Below are positions 1-8,813 of a stretch of DNA of 64,000 bases, one piece after another. Under the pieces are notes generated by a model. The model was given only the letters and a program-made list of their open reading frames with translations, was not told the DNA's origin and did not search any database. Source of the stretch: Fulvivirgaceae bacterium JP3-4 (lineage in GTDB: Bacteria; Bacteroidota; Bacteroidia; Cytophagales; Cyclobacteriaceae); contig JARKND010000001.1 of NCBI GenBank assembly GCA_029309925.1, positions 2,728,001 through 2,792,000 on the forward strand, read 5' to 3'. How positions within the stretch are numbered: position 1 is the stretch's first letter; each line of letters starts with the position of its first letter. The position numbers were made by a program, and so were the translations under genes.

Positions 1-480
1 GCGAAGCGTATCTGCCCACTTTTCATTCTCTGGAAGAAACTGATCGAGTGACGAAGGTCTGTAAGAGATATGAACAAAGTTTACATCCGTCTCCTTCGGG
101 CATGCATGGCGAAACTCATTATCCGGATCAAACTTAAAATTCTGAGAGTCATTAAAGGACTCTGAGATGATTTCGTGGCCTGGCACAAAAGAGCTGATGC
201 TGCCCTTGAAAAAGATGCAACTACCGAGCAACTCGGCACCCCTGCCCTGCTTATTATAAAATACGGTGTCGTCTGCAAATCTTCCTTCGAAAGAGCGCAG
301 CGAGAAATTCGGCAGATACATATCGCGCGCTTTCACCAGAGTGCTTTCATCCTGAGCGTTCGAAGGGTTCAAAAATTTCCCAAACGGAACCTTTGCCGTT
401 GTCGGGCACAGGATCGGGATGTTTGGATTATCAACCGTGGAATATTGATGGAATGGAGCCATATGCTCACTTCTGCTCAT
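1..480 (-). CDS. Partial CDS, possible AraC-type regulator N-terminal part
   Basis: An open frame on the minus strand begins at an ATG at 480 and runs off the left edge without a stop, giving about 160 N-terminal residues. The translated stretch starts MSRSEHMAPF and contains LLGSCIFFKGSISS and DNEFRHACPKETDVNFVHIS. This pattern of a beta-rich sensing half, ending near LPENEKWADTL, resembles the N-terminal domain of Bacteroidota AraC-family regulators. The C-terminal DNA-binding domain, which would decide the matter, lies outside the window. No signal peptide is visible, which fits a cytoplasmic protein. The coding call is good; the family is a guess from memory of similar proteins. Confidence 0.55.
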   Translation of the reverse strand, partial: MSRSEHMAPFHQYSTVDNPNIPILCPTTAKVPFGKFLNPSNAQDESTLVKARDMYLPNFSLRSFEGRFADDTVFYNKQGRGAELLGSCIFFKGSISSFVPGHEIISESFNDSQNFKFDPDNEFRHACPKETDVNFVHISYRPSSLDQFLPENEKWADTLR

Positions 481-652
481 TATTAACAACGAGTGTCTTT
501 CACGTAACAGGCGGCCATTAGGTTACATGAGTGAAAGAAATACGGGGATTACCGGTTACCAGCCGAAAAATGTTTTAGCGTATGAAATGCTCCGTTCAGC
601 GTAGGCTGCACGATAAACACCTTCCGTTCAACACGCCATAAGCAATAAGAAA

Positions 653-1237
653 ATGAACATCAAAATCAACACTACTTTACTGATCATGACTGCGGTTGTC
701 ATCATGGCAAGTTGTGAATTATCAGAAAACGAAAACACAGCAAAGAAAGAAACAGTGATCAATTTCTCGGATAAGGAATTGATCTCACGCGGAAAGTACC
801 TGGTGACAGTGAATGCGTGTCATGATTGCCATTCACCTAAGATCATGACGGCAAACGGTCCGGAACTTGACACGACACGATTGCTTTCCGGTCATCCGAA
901 GGATCAGGCGCTCGCACCGATCGTTAAGACGCAGGACTGGATTCTGTTCAACAATACACTCACCGCAGCAGTCGGCCCATGGGGAGTTTCGTATGCTGCG
1001 AACCTCACACCAGACGACACCGGAATCGGCAACTGGAAGTATGAACAATTTGAAACTGCTTTGCGCAAGGGCAAATACAAGGGGCTTGAAAATAACAGGA
1101 TGCTCCTGCCACCTATGCCATGGCAAATGTTTCGCAACATGACCGATGAAGATCTGCAGGCAATCTTCGCTTACCTGAAATCATTGCCAAAGGTTGACAA
1201 TCTGGTTCCGATGCCGATTGCTCCTGACAAAATATAA
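653..1237 (+). CDS. Cytochrome c lipoprotein
   Basis: A 194-residue periplasm-facing electron carrier. The N-terminus is a lipoprotein signal ending in a lipobox-like IMASC, so the mature protein is probably lipid-anchored. A single heme c site, CHDCH, sits at residues 56-60. The distal part, with PPMPWQMF and MTDEDLQAIFAYLKSL, is the usual C-terminal helix and methionine-rich loop of small class I cytochromes c. The gene is followed 27 bases later by a secreted protein gene and the two probably form one transcript. A molybdenum hydroxylase pair lies a few kilobases away and needs an electron acceptor, but a link to it is only a possibility. The redox partner is unknown. Confidence 0.88.
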   Translation: MNIKINTTLLIMTAVVIMASCELSENENTAKKETVINFSDKELISRGKYLVTVNACHDCHSPKIMTANGPELDTTRLLSGHPKDQALAPIVKTQDWILFNNTLTAAVGPWGVSYAANLTPDDTGIGNWKYEQFETALRKGKYKGLENNRMLLPPMPWQMFRNMTDEDLQAIFAYLKSLPKVDNLVPMPIAPDKI

Positions 1238-1264
1238 ATCAACACTAACATCAATATCAAAACA

Positions 1265-1765
1265 ATGAAAACAACAACCCTTTTAACTTTAATAGCAACC
1301 TTTATGGTAATGACTTCTTTTGACACGAAGCACGATGCAGATGTTGCTGCTGATCGCATGGCATTGCAAGTGGTATCTGCGCTTCACAAATCATCAACAT
1401 TCCATTACAGCGCATTGTACCCGCCAGTAGAAGCGTTTTACGAACTAATGGAAGAGAACACAGCGCTATACGGATCAAACTTCGAGGAAGCAAAAGCAGT
1501 GTTCACGAATGAGTTTCAGAAGAAAGTCATTCCTGCGATGAACAAGTCGTTCGAAGATGTGATAGCACAGGGAAAAAAATCAGGTATCGACTGGCGATCG
1601 ATTAAGTTCGAACGCGTTGAATGCACAGCGACCGAACAGGAACTGACCTTCTCACCGATCACCATTGTGTTTTCTGCGAATACAAAGGAGCACAAACTGG
1701 TGATCGATAAGGCGATCTATTTCAAAGGCCAATGGAAGGTAAGTCCTTACGTGACGTTGCAGTAA
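1265..1765 (+). CDS. Secreted protein of unknown function
   Basis: A 166-residue protein beginning with a hydrophobic signal-like stretch (MKTTTLLTLIATFMVMTSF). The rest is soluble and moderately charged, with alternating helical (residues 30-110) and beta-like segments (FERVECTA, ELTFSPITIVFSA, HKLVIDKAIYFKGQWKVSPYV). That layout, ending in strands around a KGQWKV motif, recalls NTF2-like or DUF4019-like small periplasmic domains, but I do not recognise a family with confidence. It follows the cytochrome c lipoprotein gene with a short gap and is likely co-transcribed. A terminator lies about 75 bases downstream. Confidence 0.75.
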   Translation: MKTTTLLTLIATFMVMTSFDTKHDADVAADRMALQVVSALHKSSTFHYSALYPPVEAFYELMEENTALYGSNFEEAKAVFTNEFQKKVIPAMNKSFEDVIAQGKKSGIDWRSIKFERVECTATEQELTFSPITIVFSANTKEHKLVIDKAIYFKGQWKVSPYVTLQ

Positions 1766-1841
1766 GTTTCGCTTCAACCACAAAAGAATATCAGCCTTAC
1801 ACACGGGCTCAGAATTTTGATTGAGTGTGGATTGCGCCAGG

Positions 1842-1869
1842 CCCGGAGAGATCCGGGTTTGGTTTTTTT
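1842..1869 (+). terminator. Rho-independent terminator
   Basis: A CCCGG/CCGGG stem (1842-1846 with 1853-1857) with a six-base loop is followed by TTTGG and a run of seven T. It sits after the cytochrome c/secreted-protein pair. It also falls inside the longest possible reading frame of the next gene, which argues that the next gene starts downstream at 1957. Confidence 0.7.
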
Positions 1870-1956
1870 ATGACAATGAGTGACAAATTCGACCATCAAA
1901 ATTCAAATTTGATTTTAACGTTTGGTAATTGTGGTGAGAAGCGCATACTTTGCAGC

Positions 1957-2787
1957 ATGTCTTTGTTTGTGGCCTCGCTCAATTCTGGAAGTAACGGAAA
2001 TTGCTATTACCTGGGCAATGGTGACGATCACATTCTCATCGATGGCGGGATTTCATGCCGTGAAACCGAGAAGCGATTGAAACGCCTCGGCCTCACCTTA
2101 AAAAAGATCAAAGCCGTTTTTATTTCACATGAACATGGCGATCACATTCATGGAGTGAGCTCCATCTCAAAAAAATATAAAATCCCGGTTTACATTACAA
2201 ACCATACGCTGCAGAACGGGCGTGTTGAATTACATGAAACATTAACGTCAACATTTTTGCCGTATGCACCCGTGACAATCGGAAGCCTTTCAATTACAGC
2301 TTTCCCTAAGCTCCATGATGCCTCTGACCCTCACAGCTTTATTGTGGAATGCAATGGGGTGAAAGTGGGTGTATTTACAGACATAGGCGCAGCCTGCGAA
2401 CATGTGACCAATAATTTCAAACAATGCCACGCTGCCTTTCTCGAGTCCAATTATGATACTGATATGCTTCAGATGGGAAGCTATCCGTGGCCATTGAAGC
2501 AGAGAATTCGCGGAGGCATGGGCCACCTGTCAAACGACCAGGCAAAGCAACTTGTGGTCGAACACAAGCCAGCGTTTATGACACACCTTTTCCTTTCGCA
2601 CTTGTCGCACGACAACAACTCCCCCAAACTGGTGAAGTCAATTTTCGAAAAAGTTGCCGGAAATACGGAAGTCATCATTGCAGGGCGAAAGAAAGAAACA
2701 AAACTCTACCACATACGGGCTCAGGTGATGCGGCCAAGGTATCCCGTTTCCCTCAGCCAAAGCTTTCAGCAGCTATCGATTTTCTAG
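1957..2787 (+). CDS. YycJ/WalJ-like MBL-fold metallo-hydrolase
   Basis: A 276-residue cytoplasmic metallo-beta-lactamase-fold enzyme. It opens with the family start MSLFVASLNSGSNGNC and carries the metal motif HEHGDH at residues 58-63, followed by further His/Asp ligands (LHDASDPHSF, and HLSHDN near residue 215). Members of the YycJ/WalJ group are believed to be nucleases or hydrolases linked to cell-wall and DNA homeostasis. The C-terminus ends with a QLSIF-like motif, typical of Bacteroidota members. The frame stays open upstream to 1825, but that extension crosses a terminator hairpin and has no family resemblance, so the ATG at 1957 is preferred. The gene stands alone, before an ABC-type permease. 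Confidence 0.88.
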   Translation: MSLFVASLNSGSNGNCYYLGNGDDHILIDGGISCRETEKRLKRLGLTLKKIKAVFISHEHGDHIHGVSSISKKYKIPVYITNHTLQNGRVELHETLTSTFLPYAPVTIGSLSITAFPKLHDASDPHSFIVECNGVKVGVFTDIGAACEHVTNNFKQCHAAFLESNYDTDMLQMGSYPWPLKQRIRGGMGHLSNDQAKQLVVEHKPAFMTHLFLSHLSHDNNSPKLVKSIFEKVAGNTEVIIAGRKKETKLYHIRAQVMRPRYPVSLSQSFQQLSIF

Positions 2788-2864
2788 ACAAGATTTCTGT
2801 ATCTTAATGCAACCCGTCAGGCGGGCGACTGTCTTTTACAAGTCCTTACCTAACTGTTTGCTCT

Positions 2865-5249
2865 ATGATCAAAAGCTACCTCCTTCTCACCCTCCGCACC
2901 ATTGCTAAAAACAAGATTTCATTTCTGATCAACCTGATCGGAATGAGTATTGCCCTCGGAGTAAGCATCACTGCCTACGTCAATTACGAGTACAATGTCA
3001 ATTTCGACAAAAGCCAGAAAGACATCTCGAATCTTTATCGCCTGGGCTTTAACAGTCTTCAGGATGGAAAAGAGATTAAATACGGTGTGAGTCCGCTCCC
3101 GCTTGGCGCGATGTTGCGCGAGAACGTGAGTGAAGCAAAGGACGTAGTGTATTACATCAGCCGCAGCGCACAATTTCGCATCGGAGATGAAATGTTCGAA
3201 ACAGAATTCATTTACGCAGATCCTGATTTTACAAAACTATTTACACTCGAACTGTTGCATGGCTCACTCTCGCTCAACGAAAAGAAAGACATTCTTATCT
3301 CCGACTGTCTTGCGACAACTTACTTCGGCCGAACCAATGTTGTCGGACAATCACTAAACCAGATTATTGATGGCACCCCTCGCGATTTCAATATCGCTGG
3401 TGTTTATAAGGCATTCCCTGGAAACTCAAGCTTTCGATTCAATCTCGTCACACAGTTCGAAAATTATTTTATCGATGCCGGACAGCGCAGCCAGATGATG
3501 GGCGACTGGAAGAAGTGGTCAACGCTTTTTCTCCACATCCCCGATAAGAACTCGCTGAAGGCCGTTGAAGCATATGCACAAAAATTTGTAAGTATTCAAA
3601 ACGAGGCGCGGCCCGACCTGCCTGTAAAAAACTTTTATCTCGAACCGTTTGAAGGAATGTCAGCGAGAGCGGTGATGGAAAGGAACGAAGGCCACTGGTT
3701 CAATCGCCCCATGCCACCAGCCGCGGTGCTGGCTCCTTTTATGATGGGATTGTTTCTATTGCTTGTCGCATGTTTCAATTTCACGAACAACTCAATAGCA
3801 ATCGCAGGAAGCCGTCTGAAAGAGATCGGGATCAGGAAAGTGATTGGCGGAAAACGCAAAGAGCTTGTGATTCAGTTTCTGTCCGAGACGCTGATCTTTT
3901 GCATCATCGCGCTCACCATTGCCTTGTACCTCGCAGAGTTGTTCGTTGCAAAATGGAATTCGATGTGGACGGGAATTGAAATTGTCATCCAGTATCAAAA
4001 TAATTACACATTTATCATCGCGGTGTTGTTGCTGCTCATCATTGCCTCACTGCTCGCGGGAAGTTATCCTGCCTTGTACATCTCCCGGTTCAGGCCCATC
4101 CAGGTGCTGCGCGGCACTGTTAAGTTCGGTGGCTCAAACTGGCTTACGAAAACCTTGCTCGTTTTTCAATTCAGTATTTCACTTGCTGCCGTGATCTTTG
4201 CCCTTGCGTTTTACTTCAATTCGAAATTCCAACGCGAGTATGATCTCGGCTATAGCTATCAGAACGTTATCCAGGTGCCCGTAAAAAATGAGCAGCAATT
4301 CCTTCAGCTGAAGAATGAATTGCAAACAAATTCACGTATTAAGGCAATCGGGGGCGCGGAGCACCATATTTACAGCAGTGCAACGAAAGTGTCGGCCCGG
4401 TATGAAAATAAAGTTGAAAGCGAGGTCGACATGCTGAATGTAGGTGAAGACTATTTTAAGACCCTCGATGTCCGAATAGTTGCCGGAAGATCGTTCATCA
4501 CAAACGCAACGTCTGACTTGCAGGAATCCATTATTGTGAACGAGGAGTTTGTCCGCGTGTTTGGATTGGGGAAAGATGCCGTTGGAAAAAGGATTACACT
4601 GAGTGATACAGCTCAATATTACATCGCAGGTGTAACGAAAGATGTTTACCTGCAGGCGCTCTTCAAACCGCTGGCACCACTGATCTTCCGGTACACACCC
4701 CAGGAGAGTTACAGATATCTTGTGGCATCAACTTCTGCTGATGAAGTGATGATCGCCAACGAAGAAATAAAAAGCGCATGGAAGAAGTTATTCCCGAACA
4801 CGCTTTACACAGGATCCCTCATGCAGGAGCGGATGGTGATGGCGCTCGAACATTTCGACAATGTTGTGGTGCTATATACGTTCCTTGGCGCGATTGCCAT
4901 TCTCATGAGTGTTTCCGGCCTTTACTCCATGGTGTCGCTTCAGTTACAGAAAAGAACGAAAGAGTTCGGCATCCGAAAAATCCTGGGAGCACCACTTAAA
5001 AATATTGTGTTCCAGGCCAGCAAGCTGTTCCTCATTTTGATGGTGGTTGCTTTCGTGATCGGCTCATTTGGCGGAGCCCTGATGGTGAACAAACTGATGG
5101 ATACCGTGTGGGAGTACTATGTTGCGATCGGACCAAAAATCATCTTCTCTGCCGTGGCAATCCTATTCACGATCGCATGCCTGACGGTGTCATATAAGAT
5201 TTTCTCCGTCAGCAGAACGAATCCGGCCGAATCTCTAAAAAGTGAGTAA
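2865..5249 (+). CDS. FtsX/MacB-like ABC transporter permease
   Basis: A 794-residue membrane protein with the layout of two repeated MacB-periplasmic-core plus FtsX units. An N-terminal transmembrane helix (around residues 20-40) precedes a periplasmic domain. Three helices follow near residues 290-430 with the motif SRLKEIGIRKVIGGKR, then a second periplasmic part and three C-terminal helices with RTKEFGIRKILGAPL. These KEIGIRK/KEFGIRK motifs mark coupling helices of FtsX-like permeases. Bacteroidota carry many such permeases in antibiotic or lipoprotein export systems. No ATP-binding subunit is adjacent, so the partner must be encoded elsewhere. The substrate cannot be inferred. Confidence 0.9.
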   Translation: MIKSYLLLTLRTIAKNKISFLINLIGMSIALGVSITAYVNYEYNVNFDKSQKDISNLYRLGFNSLQDGKEIKYGVSPLPLGAMLRENVSEAKDVVYYISRSAQFRIGDEMFETEFIYADPDFTKLFTLELLHGSLSLNEKKDILISDCLATTYFGRTNVVGQSLNQIIDGTPRDFNIAGVYKAFPGNSSFRFNLVTQFENYFIDAGQRSQMMGDWKKWSTLFLHIPDKNSLKAVEAYAQKFVSIQNEARPDLPVKNFYLEPFEGMSARAVMERNEGHWFNRPMPPAAVLAPFMMGLFLLLVACFNFTNNSIAIAGSRLKEIGIRKVIGGKRKELVIQFLSETLIFCIIALTIALYLAELFVAKWNSMWTGIEIVIQYQNNYTFIIAVLLLLIIASLLAGSYPALYISRFRPIQVLRGTVKFGGSNWLTKTLLVFQFSISLAAVIFALAFYFNSKFQREYDLGYSYQNVIQVPVKNEQQFLQLKNELQTNSRIKAIGGAEHHIYSSATKVSARYENKVESEVDMLNVGEDYFKTLDVRIVAGRSFITNATSDLQESIIVNEEFVRVFGLGKDAVGKRITLSDTAQYYIAGVTKDVYLQALFKPLAPLIFRYTPQESYRYLVASTSADEVMIANEEIKSAWKKLFPNTLYTGSLMQERMVMALEHFDNVVVLYTFLGAIAILMSVSGLYSMVSLQLQKRTKEFGIRKILGAPLKNIVFQASKLFLILMVVAFVIGSFGGALMVNKLMDTVWEYYVAIGPKIIFSAVAILFTIACLTVSYKIFSVSRTNPAESLKSE

Positions 5250-5322
5250 TCGGAATAGATAGCTAGTTCGTCTTAGGAAGCGTGTCTAAAACCAATGACC
5301 AAAAACCAAATCACAAAAAACA

Positions 5323-5396
5323 AAAATCCAAATACCTGAGTGGACTTCACTTTCGGTATTTGGATTTTGGATCTTGGAACTTGGATCTTGGATCTT
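5323..5396. repeat. Intergenic hairpin repeat, CCAAGATCCAA family
   Basis: A perfect 14-base inverted repeat (5323-5336 with 5355-5368) is followed by tandem TTGGATCTTGG-type units to about 5396. The left flank (from 5290) carries CCAA-rich units in the opposite sense, so the whole segment can fold into a long imperfect hairpin. It lies between two convergent genes (permease end 5249, molybdenum hydroxylase end 5405), a position where a bidirectional terminator is expected. The same unit recurs at 40435-40581. Confidence 0.8.
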
Positions 5397-5404
5397 TTCC
5401 CTGT

Positions 5405-7564
5405 TTACATTTTCTCACCCAAATTAACCCCCTTCATCTCGTCCTGGAGAACGAAAGGCTGATTCTTAAGGCGTTTGCCGGTAGCTTTGAAGAACGCATT
5501 GGCTACTGCTCCGCCTGTTGGTGGAAGCGCGGGTTCTCCAAGACCGGTCGGGTCGATTCCGTTGTCAACAAAGTGAACATCGATCTCCGGAATTTCTTTC
5601 ATGCGGATCAGCCTGTATGAATTGAAGTTCTTCTGGTCTGCAGCTCCGTCTTTAAATGTAAGTCTGCTGTACATCGCGTGGCCGAGACCATCGACCACAC
5701 CACCCCGAACCTGCTGATATGCTCCACTTAGATTAACCACGATTCCACAATCCGCGGCAGCGATGATTTTCTTCAGCTCAGGAGCACCCTTCTTCATTTC
5801 AACCTCAGCCACCTGCGCAACGTATGAGCGGTGCGAGAAGTAGACACTGAAACCTTGTGAGACATTTTTATTCTTGCCCCAGTTCGATTTCTCCGCTGCG
5901 AGCTGAATGACAGCTTTCATCCGGTCGATATCGTACTTGATGGCGCCTACCGGTTTCTGCTTCGCGCGATCCAGCAGGTTAAGTCTGAACTGAACAGGGT
6001 CCATATTGGCGGCAAGGGCAACCTCATCGATGAAAGACTGTTCCGCGAACGCGAGGAAATTGGTAATCGGTGCACGCCACGCTCCCGTTGTGATCGGAGA
6101 TTTATGTTCAACAGAATCAATCAACAGGTTATCAACCGCACCTGAAGGGAAATTGTCTTCGCGTGTGCAATTGCCAGCGTTGATTCCCACACCACGCAGC
6201 TTGTATCCGATAAGATTATTGTCTTTATCGAGGGCTGCTTCAAACCTGTAACGAACTGCAGGCCTGTAGCTGCCGCCTGTCATGTCATCTTCGCGGGTCC
6301 AGATGAGTTTTACCGGTGCTTTCATGAGACTTGAAACTTCCGCGGCCTCAACCACATAATCCGATTTCAATCTGCGGCCGAAGCCACCACCGAGGCGAGT
6401 TAATTCAAGTGTTATTTTTTCAGGCGCGATGCCCAGCACTTTTGCCACTTCATTGCGGGACGAATCCGGAAGCTGACAAGGTCCGACAAGCTCAACGCCA
6501 TCTTCTCTCACATGCGCGAAGAAGTTCATTGGTTCAAGTGGCGCATGTGGCAGGAACGGACACTGGTACTCGCTGCGAACGATTTTCGCTGCACTCTTGA
6601 AGGCTGCGTCAACATCACCATCTTGTCTGCGAACCGTGGCCTCGCCTTTGTCAAGCAGTTCCTTGAAAAGCTTGTCGTGGTCCGCAGTGCTTTCAATCTG
6701 CGACTCTGCTTCGTATTCTACCTTTAATACTTTTCTGGCTTTGTTGACTTCCCAGGTGGACTTCCCGACAACAGCCACATTATTTCTGAACGTGACAACG
6801 TCAACAATGCCTGGCATTGCCTTCGCAGCCGCAGCGTCAACAGACTTGATCTTCATTCCAAACCCACTCGGCCGTTGCACCATCGCGTAAAGCATGCCTT
6901 CGCGATAGAAGTCGAGGCCGAAGAGCGGTTTTCCGGTAATGATGTCTTTATTGTCTACATTTTTGATTGCCTTGCCGATGAGCTTGAAGTCCTTGCGGTC
7001 TTTCAGCTTCACATCGGCTGGCACTGCAAGTGTTGCAGCATCGGTGGCAAGTTCTCCGTACGAAAGTTTTCGACCATCGGGGTGAATGACCATGCTGTCG
7101 GATGTTGTGAGCGAACTGGCAGACGTGCTCCATTTTTTCGCAGCAGTTTCCACCAGCATATGACGCGCTGTTGCTCCGGCTTTTCTCAGACGTTCCCATG
7201 AGTGCGGAATCGCCCCGCTTCCACCCGTCAGCTGTCGTTCGAATTTCTTCGTATCAAGCGCGGCTTGAATGACCTTCACCTTGCTCCAGTCTGCGTCCAG
7301 CTCTTCCGCCACGATCATAGGAAATGAAGTTTTGATATTCTGACCGAGTTCAGGGTTCGGAGAAAAAATGGTGATGATACCATCCGAAGCAATCGAGAGG
7401 TAGCTATTGAAGTTTATATCTCCTGCAGCGATCGATGCCTTTGATACGAGGCTTAAAGGGCCCGCTTCAGCACCCGCCCAATTGAATCCGAGGAACAATC
7501 CTCCGGTTGCGGCTGCGGCAACCTTCATGAAATCTCTGCGCGATGTTTTCGATGGAATGGTCAT
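5405..7564 (-). CDS. IorB-like molybdopterin-binding oxidoreductase subunit
   Basis: A 719-residue large subunit of a xanthine dehydrogenase-family molybdenum hydroxylase, closest in type to isoquinoline 1-oxidoreductase beta subunit (IorB) and membrane aldehyde dehydrogenases. The N-terminus has a Tat signal (SRRDFMKVAAAATGG), so the folded enzyme is exported to the periplasm. The molybdopterin-binding motifs GGGFGRRLKSD and GAYQQVRGGVVDGLG are present, and the C-terminus has GLGEPALPPTGGAVANA, typical of the active-site glutamate region. It begins 3 bases after the small iron-sulfur subunit gene, so the pair is an operon. The natural substrate (aldehyde or N-heterocycle) cannot be told from sequence. 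Confidence 0.92.
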   Translation of the reverse strand: MTIPSKTSRRDFMKVAAAATGGLFLGFNWAGAEAGPLSLVSKASIAAGDINFNSYLSIASDGIITIFSPNPELGQNIKTSFPMIVAEELDADWSKVKVIQAALDTKKFERQLTGGSGAIPHSWERLRKAGATARHMLVETAAKKWSTSASSLTTSDSMVIHPDGRKLSYGELATDAATLAVPADVKLKDRKDFKLIGKAIKNVDNKDIITGKPLFGLDFYREGMLYAMVQRPSGFGMKIKSVDAAAAKAMPGIVDVVTFRNNVAVVGKSTWEVNKARKVLKVEYEAESQIESTADHDKLFKELLDKGEATVRRQDGDVDAAFKSAAKIVRSEYQCPFLPHAPLEPMNFFAHVREDGVELVGPCQLPDSSRNEVAKVLGIAPEKITLELTRLGGGFGRRLKSDYVVEAAEVSSLMKAPVKLIWTREDDMTGGSYRPAVRYRFEAALDKDNNLIGYKLRGVGINAGNCTREDNFPSGAVDNLLIDSVEHKSPITTGAWRAPITNFLAFAEQSFIDEVALAANMDPVQFRLNLLDRAKQKPVGAIKYDIDRMKAVIQLAAEKSNWGKNKNVSQGFSVYFSHRSYVAQVAEVEMKKGAPELKKIIAAADCGIVVNLSGAYQQVRGGVVDGLGHAMYSRLTFKDGAADQKNFNSYRLIRMKEIPEIDVHFVDNGIDPTGLGEPALPPTGGAVANAFFKATGKRLKNQPFVLQDEMKGVNLGEKM

Positions 7565-7567
7565 GGC

Positions 7568-8029
7568 TTATTTCATTTTGGTGGATGCTAAAAGAACAGC
7601 TTCACGGATTCTATGGTAAGTTCCACAGCGACAGATATTTCCGTTCATTGCAGTGGCAATCTGGTCTTCTGATGGCTTTGGATTTTTGTTGAGGAGTGCA
7701 ACGGCAGTCATGATCTGCCCTGCCTGGCAGTAGCCGCACTGGGCTACATCTTTTTCATCCCACGCGAGCTGGACAGGATGCTCTCCGTCAGCTGACAGTC
7801 CTTCGATGGTTACAACCTTCTTTGAACCGATTGCTGACACCGGGAGTGAGCAGGATTTAACAGCCACGCCATTGAGATGCACTGTGCACGCACCGCACTG
7901 ACCGATACCGCATCCATATTTCGCGCCCAGCAACCCGAAGTTATCGCGAAGCACCCAAAGCAGCGGTGTGTCGGAGGCGACATCCGCTTCATACGTTTTA
8001 CCGTTGATGTCCAGTTTATATTTTGCCAT
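7568..8029 (-). CDS. IorA-like (2Fe-2S) subunit
   Basis: A 153-residue small subunit of a molybdenum hydroxylase with two [2Fe-2S] clusters. The ferredoxin-type cluster uses C40, C45, C48 and C60 (CGIGQCGAC motif); the second uses C98, C101, C133 and C135 (CGYCQAGQ and CRCGTY motifs). It passes electrons from the molybdopterin subunit encoded 3 bases downstream. No signal peptide is seen, so the protein is presumably exported by hitch-hiking on the Tat signal of the large subunit, as known for related enzymes. The separate FAD subunit of classical xanthine dehydrogenases is absent, which is normal for the Ior type. Confidence 0.95.
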   Translation of the reverse strand: MAKYKLDINGKTYEADVASDTPLLWVLRDNFGLLGAKYGCGIGQCGACTVHLNGVAVKSCSLPVSAIGSKKVVTIEGLSADGEHPVQLAWDEKDVAQCGYCQAGQIMTAVALLNKNPKPSEDQIATAMNGNICRCGTYHRIREAVLLASTKMK

Positions 8030-8568
8030 AAGGATAGGATTTTCTGCCAGTCAAGTTAGCAAAAAACGGCATTTGAAGAATGATAAAATGATGCTGATTA
8101 TGGAAGGCTCTCACGGCTTTCGAAAGGGTGCAACGGCCTATTGGGCGGGAGGTGTATAAAAGAAGAAACCCTGGACAACTTCCAGGGTTTCGTGAAGACT
8201 AAAGAAAGACCCTCTCTAAAACTTTAATCTCAACAACAAAGTAAATGGGTTTTATTTATTTATCCTACTGTTTCCATGAACTTCTATCGAAAAAAATCAC
8301 GTTTTATCAGGGTTTTTGATGATTAATGTGCAGTAAGGCCAACCCTCATTGCGTATTTCGTACATATTGGACCTATCACAGGCAGGGCTTTTCATCCTGT
8401 GTTCGACTTCCGGAATCCGAAATCGGTTTAATTATTCTCCCCTCACACCTTGATAACTTTCTAAAAAGCGCGGGAAAGTATTGCGTCAGACAAGCGTGGG
8501 TTCGGCAGTCGCGAAAGGCTGGAAGGCATACTGTCTTCTACATGGGGCTTCTGACAAAACGAAGTAAT
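8030..8568. other. Long intergenic region with one hairpin
   Basis: About 540 bases upstream of the iorA-like gene, with no convincing gene. A perfect 10-base inverted repeat (8165-8174 with 8182-8191, loop of seven) is present; on the minus strand it is followed by a moderately T-rich stretch, so it may be an old terminator. A reading frame from 8326 covers the right part, but its upstream portion has no coding character and it only makes sense from 8569 onward. No consensus promoter was recognised. Confidence 0.5.
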
Positions 8569-8770
8569 ATGAAAAAAACACCCGCACTATTGATGACAAT
8601 TTTTGCCGCAGCCCCGTTCATTTTCACGCAGAAACCGAGCATGGTAACGAGCAATGAAGAGGGATGGCAAAAGATTGGAGAGACGACCGTGAACTTCAAA
8701 GAGGAAGACCGATGGTGCCGATGAATTCAGTGCTTTAAAGCTGAAGGTGGCCGATGCTCGATACGTTTGA
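8569..8770 (+). pseudogene. Decayed small secreted-protein gene
   Basis: An ATG at 8569 opens a signal-like start (MKKTPALLMTIFAAAPFIF) followed by GWQKIGETTVNFKEE, then the frame ends at 8724. Starting at 8714 in another frame, the sequence reads GADEFSALKLKVADA before a stop at 8768. In Bacteroidota there is a family of small secreted proteins (DUF2541-like, from memory) in which a GETTVNFK-type segment is followed by a GADxFxALKxKV segment; here the two pieces are in different frames, residues between them are lost, and the C-terminal half is gone. This is best read as a frameshifted and truncated remnant. The family name is uncertain; the split is seen directly. Confidence 0.6.
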
Positions 8771-8813
8771 GAGTGATTTCTGACGGATCCGTTTGAAACC
8801 ATCAATCATTTCA

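Noticed and set aside
1825..1956. N-terminal extension of the YycJ-like enzyme
   Set aside because: It crosses a terminator hairpin and has no resemblance to the family.
5282..5620. Plus-strand frame over the 5.3 kb repeat
   Set aside because: It starts inside the hairpin repeat and overlaps the coding end of the IorB-like gene.
8326..8568. Plus-strand frame upstream of the pseudogene start
   Set aside because: Residues before 8569 have no coding character and no signal; the secretion signal begins at 8569.
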